Positions 32,875-41,113 of a stretch of 55,644 nucleotides of DNA are shown piece after piece (the stretch's first letter is position 1; the number at the start of each line of letters is the position of its first letter). The DNA is from an uncultured Croceicoccus sp. GTDB lineage: Bacteria; Pseudomonadota; Alphaproteobacteria; Sphingomonadales; Sphingomonadaceae. The position numbers were made by a program, and so were the translations under genes. The notes below the pieces were generated by a model that saw only the letters and a list, made by a program, of their open reading frames with translations, had not been told where the DNA came from and did not search any database. The DNA lies in NCBI RefSeq assembly GCF_947496385.1, contig NZ_CANMCP010000011.1:1-55644 (forward strand), written 5' to 3'.

Positions 32875-32954
32875 CTGCACCACTGCGACGATTATGGTGC
32901 AGTGCAACAAAACATTTGACTTCGCGACCGCGACCCCCTATTGTTGCATTGCAG
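32875..32954 (+). promoter_or_regulatory. Phasin promoter with TGC-rich operators
   Basis: A sigma-70-type promoter: TTGACT at 32916-32921, 17-base spacer, TATTGT at 32939-32944. Directly after the -10 lies TTGC-ATT-GCAG (32944-32954), and upstream GTGC-AGT-GCAA (32897-32907) within a perfect inverted repeat CTGCACCA/TGGTGCAG (32875-32902). These fit the TGC-N3/4-GCA pattern of PhaR, which represses phasin genes until polymer is present. Confidence 0.55.
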
Positions 32955-33043
32955 CATGAGGCGACGTCCTATTGTTCGTATCATGCCCCCGTGGCCGGCA
33001 TTCGGTCGGATCACGGGCTGAAAACGAAGAGTGAGGTCGCCTG

Positions 33044-33946
33044 ATGGCTGACAACAAGAGCAACGATGCACCGATTCCCAAGCCCGAAGAGGCGAAGGCG
33101 AGCATCCCTGTCGAACAGGATACGCCCGTGACCGCGCCCGCCGCCCCGCCGACCGCCGCCGAGACGAAGCCGGCGCCAGGCAAGGTCGATGAGGCCAAGG
33201 CGGACGAGGCCAAGGCGCCGTCCGATGCGGAGCTTTCCAAATCCGCCCTGAAGGCCGCGCCGGCATCTGCCGCGCCGGTCAAGCAGGCCATCGCGAAGGA
33301 CCGCGCCAAGCCGCCGCGGTCCAAGGCGAAGAAATCCGTGACCCAGACGAAGTCCGCGTCCTCCGCCAAGAAGGCGAAGGCCACCGTGCGGTCCGAACTC
33401 CCGGTTGCGCGAAAGGCCGCACCTCGCAAGGTTGCGGCCGCAAAGAAAGCGGCGCCGTCCCGTCCGGCACCCGCAACCGGCAAGACAGATCGAAAAACGG
33501 AGAAGAAATTCATGGCTATCAATACCGAAGAAATGACCAAGACCGTCGAAAACACCATGGGCGAAATGTCGGCGCGCACGAAGAGCGCGTTCGAAAAGGG
33601 TTCGGCCATGTTTCAGCAGGCCGGCGATTTCGCCAAGGGCAATGTCGAGGCGATCGTCGAATCGAACAAGATCCTCGCCGCCGGGCTTCAGGAACTGAGC
33701 CGCGACGCGCTTGCCGAGAGCAAGGCCGAGTTCGAGGCGATGACCGCCGAGATGAAGGAAATGGCATCGGTGAAGTCGCCGACCGACTTCTTCCAGATGC
33801 AGAGCACCTTCATGCGCAAGCAGTTCGACAAGGCCGTCGCGCTGAGCTCGAAGAACACCGAAGCCATGCTGAAGCTCGCGAACGAAGCGAGCCAGCCGCT
33901 CTCCAACCGGATGAGCGTGGCGATGGAAAAAGCGAAGGCCGCCTGA
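33044..33946 (+). CDS. phaP: Phasin with Ala/Lys/Pro-rich N-terminal domain
   Basis: A 300-residue protein. Residues 157-300 form the phasin domain (MAINTEEMTKTVENTMGEMSARTKSAFEKGSAMFQQ..., SNKILAAGLQELSRDALAESKAEFEAMTAEMKEMASVKSPTDFFQMQSTFMRKQFD), a helical coat protein of PHA granules. Residues 1-156 are disordered and rich in Ala, Pro and Lys; 84-156 (KDRAKPPRSKAKK..., KAAPRKVAAAKKAAP) look like histone H1-type tails as in PhaF-like proteins that bind DNA. A second ATG at 33512, with GGAGAAG seven bases before it, starts precisely at the phasin domain and may give a short form. Confidence 0.88.
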   Translation: MADNKSNDAPIPKPEEAKASIPVEQDTPVTAPAAPPTAAETKPAPGKVDEAKADEAKAPSDAELSKSALKAAPASAAPVKQAIAKDRAKPPRSKAKKSVTQTKSASSAKKAKATVRSELPVARKAAPRKVAAAKKAAPSRPAPATGKTDRKTEKKFMAINTEEMTKTVENTMGEMSARTKSAFEKGSAMFQQAGDFAKGNVEAIVESNKILAAGLQELSRDALAESKAEFEAMTAEMKEMASVKSPTDFFQMQSTFMRKQFDKAVALSSKNTEAMLKLANEASQPLSNRMSVAMEKAKAA

Positions 33947-33990
33947 ATAATGGGCTGACGGGTGCGTCGCACCTGTCGCCAGGCTGACGA

Positions 33991-34026
33991 AGGCCGGATG
34001 CGGGCACCCCCGCATCCGGCCTTTTT
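33991..34026 (+). terminator. Rho-independent terminator after phaP
   Basis: A near-perfect GGCCGGATGCGGG / CCCGCATCCGGCC stem with a short loop followed by TTTTT, 45 bases past the phaP stop. Confidence 0.85.
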
Positions 34027-34145
34027 CGATGCGCGCCGGATCGCATCCGGTGCCGCTCATCCCGCCGGCGTGAGGGTCGAATCGCGAAAACTTGTCGCAT
34101 CGCCCCTTGTTCCCCGGCCCTTCGATACGATATTCGAAAGCGGTC

Positions 34146-34580
34146 ATGATTTACCACGATCTTCCCGCCCGCCTTCGTGGCACGGATACCGGCGCGCTTG
34201 TCGCCCTGCACGATCCGTTCGCCGTTCGCTGTGCGCAGGACGATGACACCGGCGGCGACGAGGGCGACGGCCACAATGATGGCAAGGGTCAGGTCGGCAT
34301 CGCCACCCGCACCCGCGCCAAGCCGAAGAAACCCAGCCAGTTCAAGGTTCTGTTGCTGAACGACGATTACACGCCGATGGAATTCGTCGTGCTCGTCCTC
34401 AAGCGATTCTTCCGCATGGACATGGAGCAGGCGACGCAGGTCATGCTCCACGTGCATCAGCGCGGCGTAGGCGTATGCGGCATCTACCCCTATGAAATCG
34501 CCGAGACGAAGGTGAATCAGGTCATGGATTTCGCACGGGAAAATCAACATCCGCTGCAATGCACGCTCGAAAAGGCGTAA
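34146..34580 (+). CDS. clpS: ATP-dependent Clp protease adaptor ClpS
   Basis: A 144-residue protein whose C-terminal 80 residues are canonical Clp[75 protein letters not shown]. The N-D-D-Y-T-P-M-E-F pocket binds N-degron residues and hands substrates to ClpAP. The first 60 residues form a long acidic, disordered N-terminal extension, common in alphaproteobacterial ClpS1. ATG 34146 is preferred over the longer frame at 34092. clpA is not in the window. Confidence 0.92.
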   Translation: MIYHDLPARLRGTDTGALVALHDPFAVRCAQDDDTGGDEGDGHNDGKGQVGIATRTRAKPKKPSQFKVLLLNDDYTPMEFVVLVLKRFFRMDMEQATQVMLHVHQRGVGVCGIYPYEIAETKVNQVMDFARENQHPLQCTLEKA

Positions 34581-34703
34581 CCCGCCACGCGGACAGGTGA
34601 CCCGCGGGACGATTGTCTGTATGGGCGTGCCGGGACACCCCGGTCGGATCAGCCCGGCCGTCCGCCATCCCGCCGACCCGCCCGTGACCGAGGCCCGTTT
34701 TCG

Positions 34704-35957
34704 TTGAGCCGATTCTTCACCGCCACAGACCGCTATGTCTTCCGGCTCGTGCTGGTGCCGATGATCGGCACGCTGGTGCTGGCGGCATCGTTGCTGATCC
34801 TCGACAAGATGCTCCGGCTGTTCGAGGTGGTGGCGAGCGAGGGCGGCCCGATCGGCGTCGTGTTCCGCATGCTGGCCAACCTGCTGCCCGAATACATGAG
34901 CCTTGCGATCCCACTCGGCCTGATGCTCGGCATATTGTTCGCCTTTCGCAAGCTCGCGATCAGCTCCGAACTCGACGTGATGCGCGCGGTGGGGCTGAGC
35001 TATACGCGATTGTTGCGCGTGCCCTATGCGATCACCATCGTGCTTGCCGCGGTGAATTTTGCCGTGGTCGGCTATCTGCAGCCGCTGTCGCGGTACGATT
35101 ACGAACGGCTCGAATTCGAACTGACGTCGGGTGCGCTGGGCGCGTCGATCAAGGTCGGCGAATTCACCACGCTGCAGGACCGCACCGCCCTGCGCGTGGA
35201 AAAAAGCACCGACAATGGCCGCCAGCTTGAGGGGATTTTCGCCCGCGTCACCGATCCGGGCGGCGACATGCTGTCGATTTCGGCGCGCGAGGGGCAGTTT
35301 CTCGCCGACCGCAACGATCCCAACGCGATCGTGCTCCGCCTCGTCGATGGCACCATCATTCAGGATCAGGCCTCGATTGCCGTGCCGCGCGTGCTCACCT
35401 TCTCGCGCTATGATCTGCCGATCGACCTGCCCGCGCTGGAACGGTTCCGCACCCGCGGCGGGGAGGAGCGCGAATATCTGCTCCCCGAACTGCTGCAACT
35501 CGGCTGGGCCAAGAATGTCGACAGCGATGTCCGCAACGTCACCCGCGCCAGCCTGAATTACCGGCTGGTGGAGGTGGTGATGATGCTGCTTTTGCCGCTG
35601 CTGGCGCTGGCGCTGGCGATCCCGCCCAAACGCTCGACCTCCGCGCTTGGCGTGTTCGTGTCGATCGTGATGGTGGTCGCCTATCACAAGATCAATCAAT
35701 ACGGGCAGGACGTCGCCGCGCTCGGCCTCATCAGCCCGCTCGTCTCGCTCTGGGTGCCGTTCCTGGTGTTTGCCGCGCTGATCGTGTGGATGTACTGGCG
35801 CGTGGCCTATGTTCCGGGCGGGCAGGCGATCGGCTGGCTCGAGGCGATTGCCAGTTTCGTGATCAAGCGGATCAAGCGGATCGTCGCGAAATTCCGCCGC
35901 GATCCGGGTGATGCCCGCCGCGCGCCGGATGCAGAGGAGCCCGGCCGTGCGGCTTGA
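34704..35957 (+). CDS. lptF: LPS export permease LptF
   Basis: A 417-residue YjgP/YjgQ-family permease: an N-terminal three-helix bundle (YVFRLVLVPMIGTLVLAASLLILDKML, LLPEYMSLAIPLGLMLGILFAF, PYAITIVLAAVNFAVVGYL), a periplasmic beta-jellyroll domain (about 110-270), and three C-terminal helices. With LptG and LptB it extracts LPS from the inner membrane. The start is TTG 34704 (TTGAGCCGATTC), the only one giving the family's N-terminus. lptG follows with an 11-base overlap, so order and coupling identify F and G. Confidence 0.88.
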   Translation: MSRFFTATDRYVFRLVLVPMIGTLVLAASLLILDKMLRLFEVVASEGGPIGVVFRMLANLLPEYMSLAIPLGLMLGILFAFRKLAISSELDVMRAVGLSYTRLLRVPYAITIVLAAVNFAVVGYLQPLSRYDYERLEFELTSGALGASIKVGEFTTLQDRTALRVEKSTDNGRQLEGIFARVTDPGGDMLSISAREGQFLADRNDPNAIVLRLVDGTIIQDQASIAVPRVLTFSRYDLPIDLPALERFRTRGGEEREYLLPELLQLGWAKNVDSDVRNVTRASLNYRLVEVVMMLLLPLLALALAIPPKRSTSALGVFVSIVMVVAYHKINQYGQDVAALGLISPLVSLWVPFLVFAALIVWMYWRVAYVPGGQAIGWLEAIASFVIKRIKRIVAKFRRDPGDARRAPDAEEPGRAA

Positions 35958-37044
35958 TTTCTTCCCCTCGCGGCGGCTGACGCTCTATCTCGGCACGACC
36001 TTCGTGGTGCGCATCCTCGCCGTGCTGGCGATGCTGGTGATGATCCTGCAGGTGCTCGACCTTCTGGGCGAGAGCGGGAAGATCCTTGCCGCAGACGGCA
36101 ATGGGCAGGCGCAATTGCTGACCTATGCCTCGCTTCGCATACCGCAGCTCGTCGCGCGCTTCCTGCCCTATTCCGTGCTGCTCGCCACGATCATCACCCT
36201 CTCCACGCTCAACCAGAACAGCGAGGTGATCGCGATGAAGGCGTCGGGCCTGTCCGCGCATCAGATTCTCGCGCCGCTGGTGCTGACTGCGTTGCTGATC
36301 GCGGGGGTGAGCTTTGCCTTCAACGAGCGTGTCGTCACCCGCGCCACCGCCACGTTGAGCGCGTGGCAGAAGGCGGATTACGGCCCCGTGCCCGAAACCG
36401 ACGGGGCGCTGGCCAATATCTACATGGTCGAGGACAACGATATTCTGAGCGCGCGTCTCGCCACTGGGACGGGCGATACGATGCAGCTTTCGGGCGTGGT
36501 GTGGTATCGCCGCGATCCGACGCTGATGCTGGCCGAACAATGGCGGGCGGACACGGCGCGCTGGACCGGCGATGGCTGGCTCCTCTCCCGGCCCAGCCGG
36601 TTCCGCGTCGCCAGCGCGAGCGAGGAGCAGATGGCCGATACCACCGTCGCGCGCGGCATTTCCCCGTCCGAGATCGAGATCAGCAACGTCAACGCCGATG
36701 CGCAGAACCTTGGCCAGCTGTCGCAATCGATCGAGGCGCTCGACCGCGCAGGGCGCCGCACCGACGAGCTGAAGGCGAAATGGTGGCACAAGATTTCGGG
36801 GCCGCTGTCGGCGGCGCTGATGCCGCTGCTCGGCGCGGTGGCGGGGTTCGGGCTGGCGCGATCGGGGCAATTGTTCGTGCGCGCGATCATCGGCATGGCG
36901 CTGGGCTTTGCGTTTTTCGTCGTGGACAATGCGGCGCTGGCCATCGGCAATTTTGGCGGCTATCCGCCTTTTCTCGCCGCGTGGGCGCCATTCCTGCTGT
37001 TCCTGCTGATCGGCGAGATGGTGCTTATCCGCACAGAGGAATGA
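35947..37044 (+). CDS. lptG: LPS export permease LptG
   Basis: A 365-residue partner of LptF with the same fold: LYLGTTFVVRILAVLAMLVMILQVLDLLGE, LVARFLPYSVLLATIITLSTLNQNSEVIAMKASGLSAHQIL (the loop that contacts LptB), a periplasmic domain, and C-terminal helices (WWHKISGPLSAALMPLLGAVAGFGLARSG). GTG 35947 has GAGGAG eight bases upstream and overlaps the lptF stop; ATG 35929 is an alternative that would add six residues. Confidence 0.88.
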   Translation: MRLDFFPSRRLTLYLGTTFVVRILAVLAMLVMILQVLDLLGESGKILAADGNGQAQLLTYASLRIPQLVARFLPYSVLLATIITLSTLNQNSEVIAMKASGLSAHQILAPLVLTALLIAGVSFAFNERVVTRATATLSAWQKADYGPVPETDGALANIYMVEDNDILSARLATGTGDTMQLSGVVWYRRDPTLMLAEQWRADTARWTGDGWLLSRPSRFRVASASEEQMADTTVARGISPSEIEISNVNADAQNLGQLSQSIEALDRAGRRTDELKAKWWHKISGPLSAALMPLLGAVAGFGLARSGQLFVRAIIGMALGFAFFVVDNAALAIGNFGGYPPFLAAWAPFLLFLLIGEMVLIRTEE

Positions 37045-37088
37045 CCCACCGCGTTCGCGTGCCCCGGCACGTTTGAAGGATGCCACGA

Positions 37089-38255
37089 ATGACCGATAGC
37101 GCCGCGATCACGATCACACCCGTCTCCACCGACAAGGCGCGCAAGGCGTTTCTCGACGTGGCCTATCGCCTCAATGCGGGCGATCCGAACTGGGTTCCGC
37201 CCCTCCGCGCCGAGGCGGCGGAGGTGATCGACCGCGACCGGAACCCGTTTTTCGATCATGCCGAGGTGCAGCTTTTCCTCGCCTTCCGCGCCGGCACGGC
37301 AAAACCCGTCGGTCATATCTCGGCCCATTTCGACCGGCTCGCGCTGTCCATGCCGCCAAAGCAGGGCATGGGCCCCGGCACCGGCAACTGGGGCCTGCTC
37401 GAAGCGGAAGACGAAGAGGTCGCCGCCGCGCTCATCGCAAAGGCCGAGGACTGGCTGCGTTCGCGGGGCATGGACCGGGTGCTGGCGCCGATATCGCTGT
37501 CGATCTGGGAAGAACCGGGCCTGCTCACCACCGGGCACGACCATCCGCCGACGGTGATGATGGGCCATCACGATGCGCGCTACCAACCTTGGGTCGAGGC
37601 GCAGGGCTACGCACCCGCCAAATTGCTCCGCACGTTCGAGATCGACATTCGCGTCCCCTTCCCCAGGCTGATTCAGCGAATCATCGCATCGGGCGAAAAG
37701 AACGCGAAAATCAACGTGCGTAAGGTCCGCAAGGCCGATTTCGATAGCGAGGCGGCGATCATCCTCGACATATTGAACGATGCGTGGAGCGGGAACTGGG
37801 GCTTTGTCCCCATCACCGACCGCGAGGTGGCGCATACGGGCAAGAAGCTGCGCCCGCTGGTGCGCGAGGATCTCATCATGATCGCCGAATACGAAGGCGA
37901 ACCGGTCGCGTTCATGATGACGCTTCCCGACGTGAACAAGGTCATTGACGAGATCGACGGAAAGCTGTTCCCATTCGGCTGGGCGAAATTGCTGCGCTGG
38001 CTGCGCAAGCCGACCAACGCGGACATGCGGGTGCCGTTGATGGGCGTGCGCAAGAATTTGCAGAACACCCGCCTCGCCAGCCAGCTCGCCTTCATGATGA
38101 TCGAATATATCCGCCGTGCCGCCGTGAAGGAATATGGCGGCACCCGCGGCGAGATCGGATGGATCCTGGAGGATAACCAAGGCATGAACGCCATCGCCGA
38201 GGCCATCGAGGCCCACGTGAACCGCGAATACACGATCTACGAAAAGGCGCTCTGA
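37089..38255 (+). CDS. GNAT-fold protein of unknown substrate
   Basis: A 388-residue protein with an N-terminal GNAT-like half (AYRLNAGDPNWVPPLRAE...FDHAEVQLFLAFRAGTAKPVGHISAHFD) and a second, C-terminal half (MIAEYEGEPVAFMMTLPDVNKVIDEIDGKLFPFGWAKLLRWLRK...ADMRVPLMGVRKNLQNTRLASQLAFMMIEYI), a pattern found in proteins annotated as N-acetyltransferase or, wrongly, dATP pyrophosphohydrolase. AAGGA is ten bases before ATG 37089; the ATG at 37080 sits on that site. It follows lptG by 44 bases and probably shares its transcript. Substrate unknown. Confidence 0.72.
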   Translation: MTDSAAITITPVSTDKARKAFLDVAYRLNAGDPNWVPPLRAEAAEVIDRDRNPFFDHAEVQLFLAFRAGTAKPVGHISAHFDRLALSMPPKQGMGPGTGNWGLLEAEDEEVAAALIAKAEDWLRSRGMDRVLAPISLSIWEEPGLLTTGHDHPPTVMMGHHDARYQPWVEAQGYAPAKLLRTFEIDIRVPFPRLIQRIIASGEKNAKINVRKVRKADFDSEAAIILDILNDAWSGNWGFVPITDREVAHTGKKLRPLVREDLIMIAEYEGEPVAFMMTLPDVNKVIDEIDGKLFPFGWAKLLRWLRKPTNADMRVPLMGVRKNLQNTRLASQLAFMMIEYIRRAAVKEYGGTRGEIGWILEDNQGMNAIAEAIEAHVNREYTIYEKAL

Positions 38256-38297
38256 CGCGGCTATGCCGGGTATGACCATCATTTGTTTGGCGCATCG

Positions 38298-38322
38298 GGA
38301 ACATAGGGCGTCCATGCGGGGT
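38298..38322 (+). promoter_or_regulatory. EcfG-like promoter before the single-domain response regulator
   Basis: GGAAC at 38298-38302, 16-base spacer, GGTT at 38319-38322 (consensus CGTT). It is 114 bases upstream of the gene at 38436, with no other gene between. Confidence 0.45.
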
Positions 38323-38435
38323 TTTCATCCTGACGCAGCCAGACCCGCCGCGCGGCACAAGCGCCCGGCAGCAAAGGCACAGGTGCGGCAAGGCACCCAT
38401 CCCGACCGCGCATTGCAGCAAGGACCGCAAGGACG

Positions 38436-38873
38436 ATGACCACCCGCCAGACACCGCCGAACCCGGATCACCGGATCGGTCATGCACTGGTGGTGGAGGA
38501 CGATCCGATCCTCGCCATGTCGATCGAGGATATTCTGCGCAATGGCGGCGCGCCGCAGGTGACCGTCGCGTCGAGCACGCGGACCGCGCTCGACGCGCTC
38601 GAGGATACGCGTTTCGACGTGGTCGTGCTCGACGTGCATCTGGTGGATCGGGACGATGGCTGGGCCGTGGCCGAGCTTGTCATGCAACTGGGCCCGCAAC
38701 GCCCGCGCATCATATTCTCGACCGGCAATCCCGAGGCGATCCCCGACACGATCAAGGAACTGGGCACGGTTCTTACCAAGCCCTACGCGCCCGAAGCCTT
38801 GCTCAACGCCGCGCGCGACAGCCGCCGCACCGGCCTGTTCGCAAAGTTGCGCGGGGCGATCTCCAACGATTGA
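38436..38873 (+). CDS. Single-domain response regulator
   Basis: A 145-residue receiver domain: acidic pair in ALVVEDDPILAMSIEDIL, phosphoacceptor Asp in DVVVLDVHLVDRDDGWAV, conserved Thr/Ser position IIFSTGN and Lys in LTKPYAPEALL. No output domain follows. The upstream EcfG-like promoter suggests membership of the general stress regulon, where single-domain regulators feed signals to PhyR (inference). Stand-alone receivers of this type can also act as phosphate sinks. Confidence 0.85.
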   Translation: MTTRQTPPNPDHRIGHALVVEDDPILAMSIEDILRNGGAPQVTVASSTRTALDALEDTRFDVVVLDVHLVDRDDGWAVAELVMQLGPQRPRIIFSTGNPEAIPDTIKELGTVLTKPYAPEALLNAARDSRRTGLFAKLRGAISND

Positions 38874-39021
38874 CGCACGAGGATTGCGGCACGCGGATCG
38901 CAGCGCGACCGTGCAGGACAGATGGCGCAGGCTCCACCGGGCCGGCGCCATTTTCGCATGGATGACGCGCCATGTCCGCGACCGTGGCGGCACCGGCGAT
39001 CCATGCCCGGAAAGTCTAAAA

Positions 39022-39060
39022 AAAGGCCTCCGCTCTCCTGTTAAAGAGCGAAGGCCTTTC
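39022..39060. terminator. Bidirectional terminator between response regulator and CRP/FNR gene
   Basis: AAGGCCT-C-CGCTCT pairs with AGAGCG-A-AGGCCTT around an 8-base loop, flanked by an A-run on the left and T-run on the right, so it can serve both converging genes. Apart from it I see nothing in the gap 38874-39226. Confidence 0.75.
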
Positions 39061-39226
39061 GGGATCGTATCACCGGCCGCTTGGACGGGAGGGGGGTCTC
39101 GGCGGTGATATAGCCATAATGACCGGGTCGGAATTGGGTTCCAGCCGCCCCGAAATTTTTTCGAATTTTTTTAAACGTCACGGGCGCCGCCGGAATCACA
39201 CCTGCGGATGTGCGCCGTTTTGTCCC

Positions 39227-40000
39227 CTATATATAAGGGCGCGGCGCATCGCTTCGGACATCGAATTGCGCGAAGTCGCAGGCCGCCGCCATGTCGGGTA
39301 CGTAGATCTCGTTGAGCGTCCAGTGCACCAGGTTCTCTTTTCGCAAGGCCTGTATCGAGCGATGCGTGTGAACGAGCGAAAGGCCGAGCATGTCGGCGAT
39401 CTGCGTCTGCGTAACGACCAGCGGAAGGCGATTGCCATCCGCCACGCAACTCGCCTGCGCCCGCCGGAGCAGGAAAATGGCGAGATTGGCGATCCGTTCG
39501 AGCGCGTTGCGCCGCCCCAGCGAGAGCAAATGATCCTCGAGCGCGGCCTCCTCGCGTGCCGCGATCCAGACCGTGTCGAAACCGAGCTGTGGGTGGGCGG
39601 CGATGAAATCCCGAAACCCCGCCCGCGGAAACGAGCAGAGCGTCACGTCGTTCAATGCCTCGACCCCATGCGACATCGGCTCATCGAGCGCGGATTGCAG
39701 GCCGACGAGGTCGCCGGGAAACATGAAATTGACGATCTGCCGCCGCCCGTCGGTCAGGGCGCGATACCGGATGAGCACGCCGCGAAGCACGGTATGCAAT
39801 TGCGTGGCCGGGGCGCCTTGGATGAAGACGGCGGTCCCGCGCTTCAACATGATCTCGCCCATCTTGTAGCGTTCGATCCCCGCACGATCCTCCCGCGACG
39901 GCGGCTCCAGCCCTTCGCATCCCATCAAAGGGCATTGCTCGCACGATGTCGGCTGCGCGTCCCCGCCGTGTCGCATGCCCCGCCCCGTATCGTCCTGCAC
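39227..40000 (-). CDS. CRP/FNR-family regulator with FNR-type cysteines
   Basis: A 257-residue regulator: N-terminal cysteine cluster C20-x2-C23-x4-C28, cyclic-nucleotide-binding-like beta roll (ILKRGTAVFIQGAPATQLHTVLRGVLIRYRALTDGRRQIVNFMFPGDLVGL), a fourth cysteine at 122 (VTLCSFPR), dimer helix and an HTH (VTQTQIADMLGLSLVHTHRSIQALRKENLV). C20, C23, C28/29 and C122 correspond to the [4Fe-4S] ligands of E. coli FNR, so it may sense oxygen. The HTH recognition helix differs from FNR (E-x-x-S-R replaced by V-H-T-H-R), so its DNA target probably differs. GTG 40000 has AAGGGGG five bases upstream; ATG 39976 would keep the cysteines. Confidence 0.85.
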   Translation of the reverse strand: MQDDTGRGMRHGGDAQPTSCEQCPLMGCEGLEPPSREDRAGIERYKMGEIMLKRGTAVFIQGAPATQLHTVLRGVLIRYRALTDGRRQIVNFMFPGDLVGLQSALDEPMSHGVEALNDVTLCSFPRAGFRDFIAAHPQLGFDTVWIAAREEAALEDHLLSLGRRNALERIANLAIFLLRRAQASCVADGNRLPLVVTQTQIADMLGLSLVHTHRSIQALRKENLVHWTLNEIYVPDMAAACDFAQFDVRSDAPRPYI

Positions 40001-40148
40001 GCAGCCCCCTTGCCGGTTTCATGATTGCCGTATGACACGCGATAGAAGAAATCACGCAGGTTTTGTCAAATGCCCGTGCAGGGCGGCGGCGCCATGGGTG
40101 ACGCCCTGCCGAATTGCTTGCGCTGTCCGTTCATTCATGGCTATGGCG

Positions 40149-40173
40149 GGAACAAGTCGGGCGCCGCTGCGTT
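40149..40173 (+). promoter_or_regulatory. EcfG promoter of phyR
   Basis: GGAAC at 40149-40153, 16-base spacer, CGTT at 40170-40173: exact consensus for the alphaproteobacterial general stress sigma factor, 34 bases upstream of phyR. Confidence 0.75.
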
Positions 40174-40206
40174 ATGTTGCGCGTCTCATAATACGGAAGG
40201 GTTTGA

Positions 40207-41010
40207 ATGTCTCTCGGGGCTAAAGTTGCCGCCAATCTTCCATATCTGCGCCGCTACGCGCGCGCACTTTCAGGATCACAAAGCACCGGCGATGCCTTCG
40301 TGCGCGCCACTCTCGAGGCTGTTCTCGCCGATCCGGAGCTGAAGGAAAGCCTCGGCGAAGGCGGGCGCGTGCCGCTCTACCGCGCTTTCAACAAGCTCTG
40401 GGCGAGTGCCTACATGCAGGTCGACGGCGAAGGGTCGGGCGACATGCTGGGCGATCACGAAAGCGCGGCGCAGGAACGGCTATCCAATATCACCCCGCTC
40501 AACCGGCAGGCGCTGCTGCTGACCACGCTCGAGGATTTCTCGATCAAGCAGGCGGCAGAGGTCATGGATCTCGAACCGGGCGAGGTCGAAAACCTCGTGC
40601 AGGAAGCCGTGTCCGAAATCGACCGCGAGGCCGCGACGAGCGTGCTCATCATCGAGGACGAGCCGCTCATCTCGATGCAGCTGGAAGACCTGGTCCAGTC
40701 GCTGGGCCATGAAATCTGCGGCACCGCGGCCACCCGGACGCAGGCGCAGGACGTCATCAAGCAGCAGATGCCCGGCCTCGTGCTCGCCGATATTCAGCTT
40801 GCCGACGGCAGCTCCGGCCTCGACGCGGTGGACGATATTCTCGCCATCGATTCGGTGCCGGTGATCTTCATCACCGCCTACCCCGAACGCCTGCTGACGG
40901 GTGACCGGCCCGAGCCGACCTATCTCGTGACGAAGCCGTTTCAGGAATCGACGGTGCGCGCCGCCATCAGCCAGGCGCTGTTCTTCGGATCGAGCCGCCC
41001 GCTTCCCTGA
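40207..41010 (+). CDS. phyR: General stress response regulator PhyR
   Basis: A 267-residue PhyR: an N-terminal sigma-like domain (SLGAKVAANLPYLRRYARALSGSQSTGDAFVRATLEAVL, with a sigma-4-like part LTTLEDFSIKQAAEVMDLEPGEVENLVQEA) and a C-terminal receiver (VLIIEDEPLISMQLEDLV, phosphoacceptor D195 in LVLADIQLADGSSGLDAV, Lys in VTKPF). On phosphorylation the sigma-like domain captures NepR and frees EcfG (partner switching). It has its own EcfG promoter, giving positive feedback. It converges with the kinase gene across a terminator. Confidence 0.97.
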   Translation: MSLGAKVAANLPYLRRYARALSGSQSTGDAFVRATLEAVLADPELKESLGEGGRVPLYRAFNKLWASAYMQVDGEGSGDMLGDHESAAQERLSNITPLNRQALLLTTLEDFSIKQAAEVMDLEPGEVENLVQEAVSEIDREAATSVLIIEDEPLISMQLEDLVQSLGHEICGTAATRTQAQDVIKQQMPGLVLADIQLADGSSGLDAVDDILAIDSVPVIFITAYPERLLTGDRPEPTYLVTKPFQESTVRAAISQALFFGSSRPLP

Positions 41011-41038
41011 TCGCGGGGGTTCCTTCTACAGGATCGAG

Positions 41039-41074
41039 AAAAGGCCGGCCCGCCATCGCGGTGCCGGCCTTTTT
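41039..41074. terminator. Bidirectional terminator between phyR and the kinase gene
   Basis: AAAAAGGCCGGC and GCCGGCCTTTTT flank a 13-base loop, serving both converging genes. Confidence 0.8.
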
Positions 41075-41113
41075 CGTGCAGCTTTCGGATGGGTCGCCCT
41101 GCCCTCGCCCGCT

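Noticed and set aside
33810-35699. 629-codon minus-strand frame over phaP, clpS and lptF
   Set aside because: Shadow of three well-identified plus-strand genes; composition rich in His/Arg/Gln as usual for antisense frames in G+C-rich DNA.
36960-38315. 451-codon minus-strand frame over the GNAT-like gene
   Set aside because: Antisense shadow; the plus-strand gene has a ribosome site and family-like sequence.
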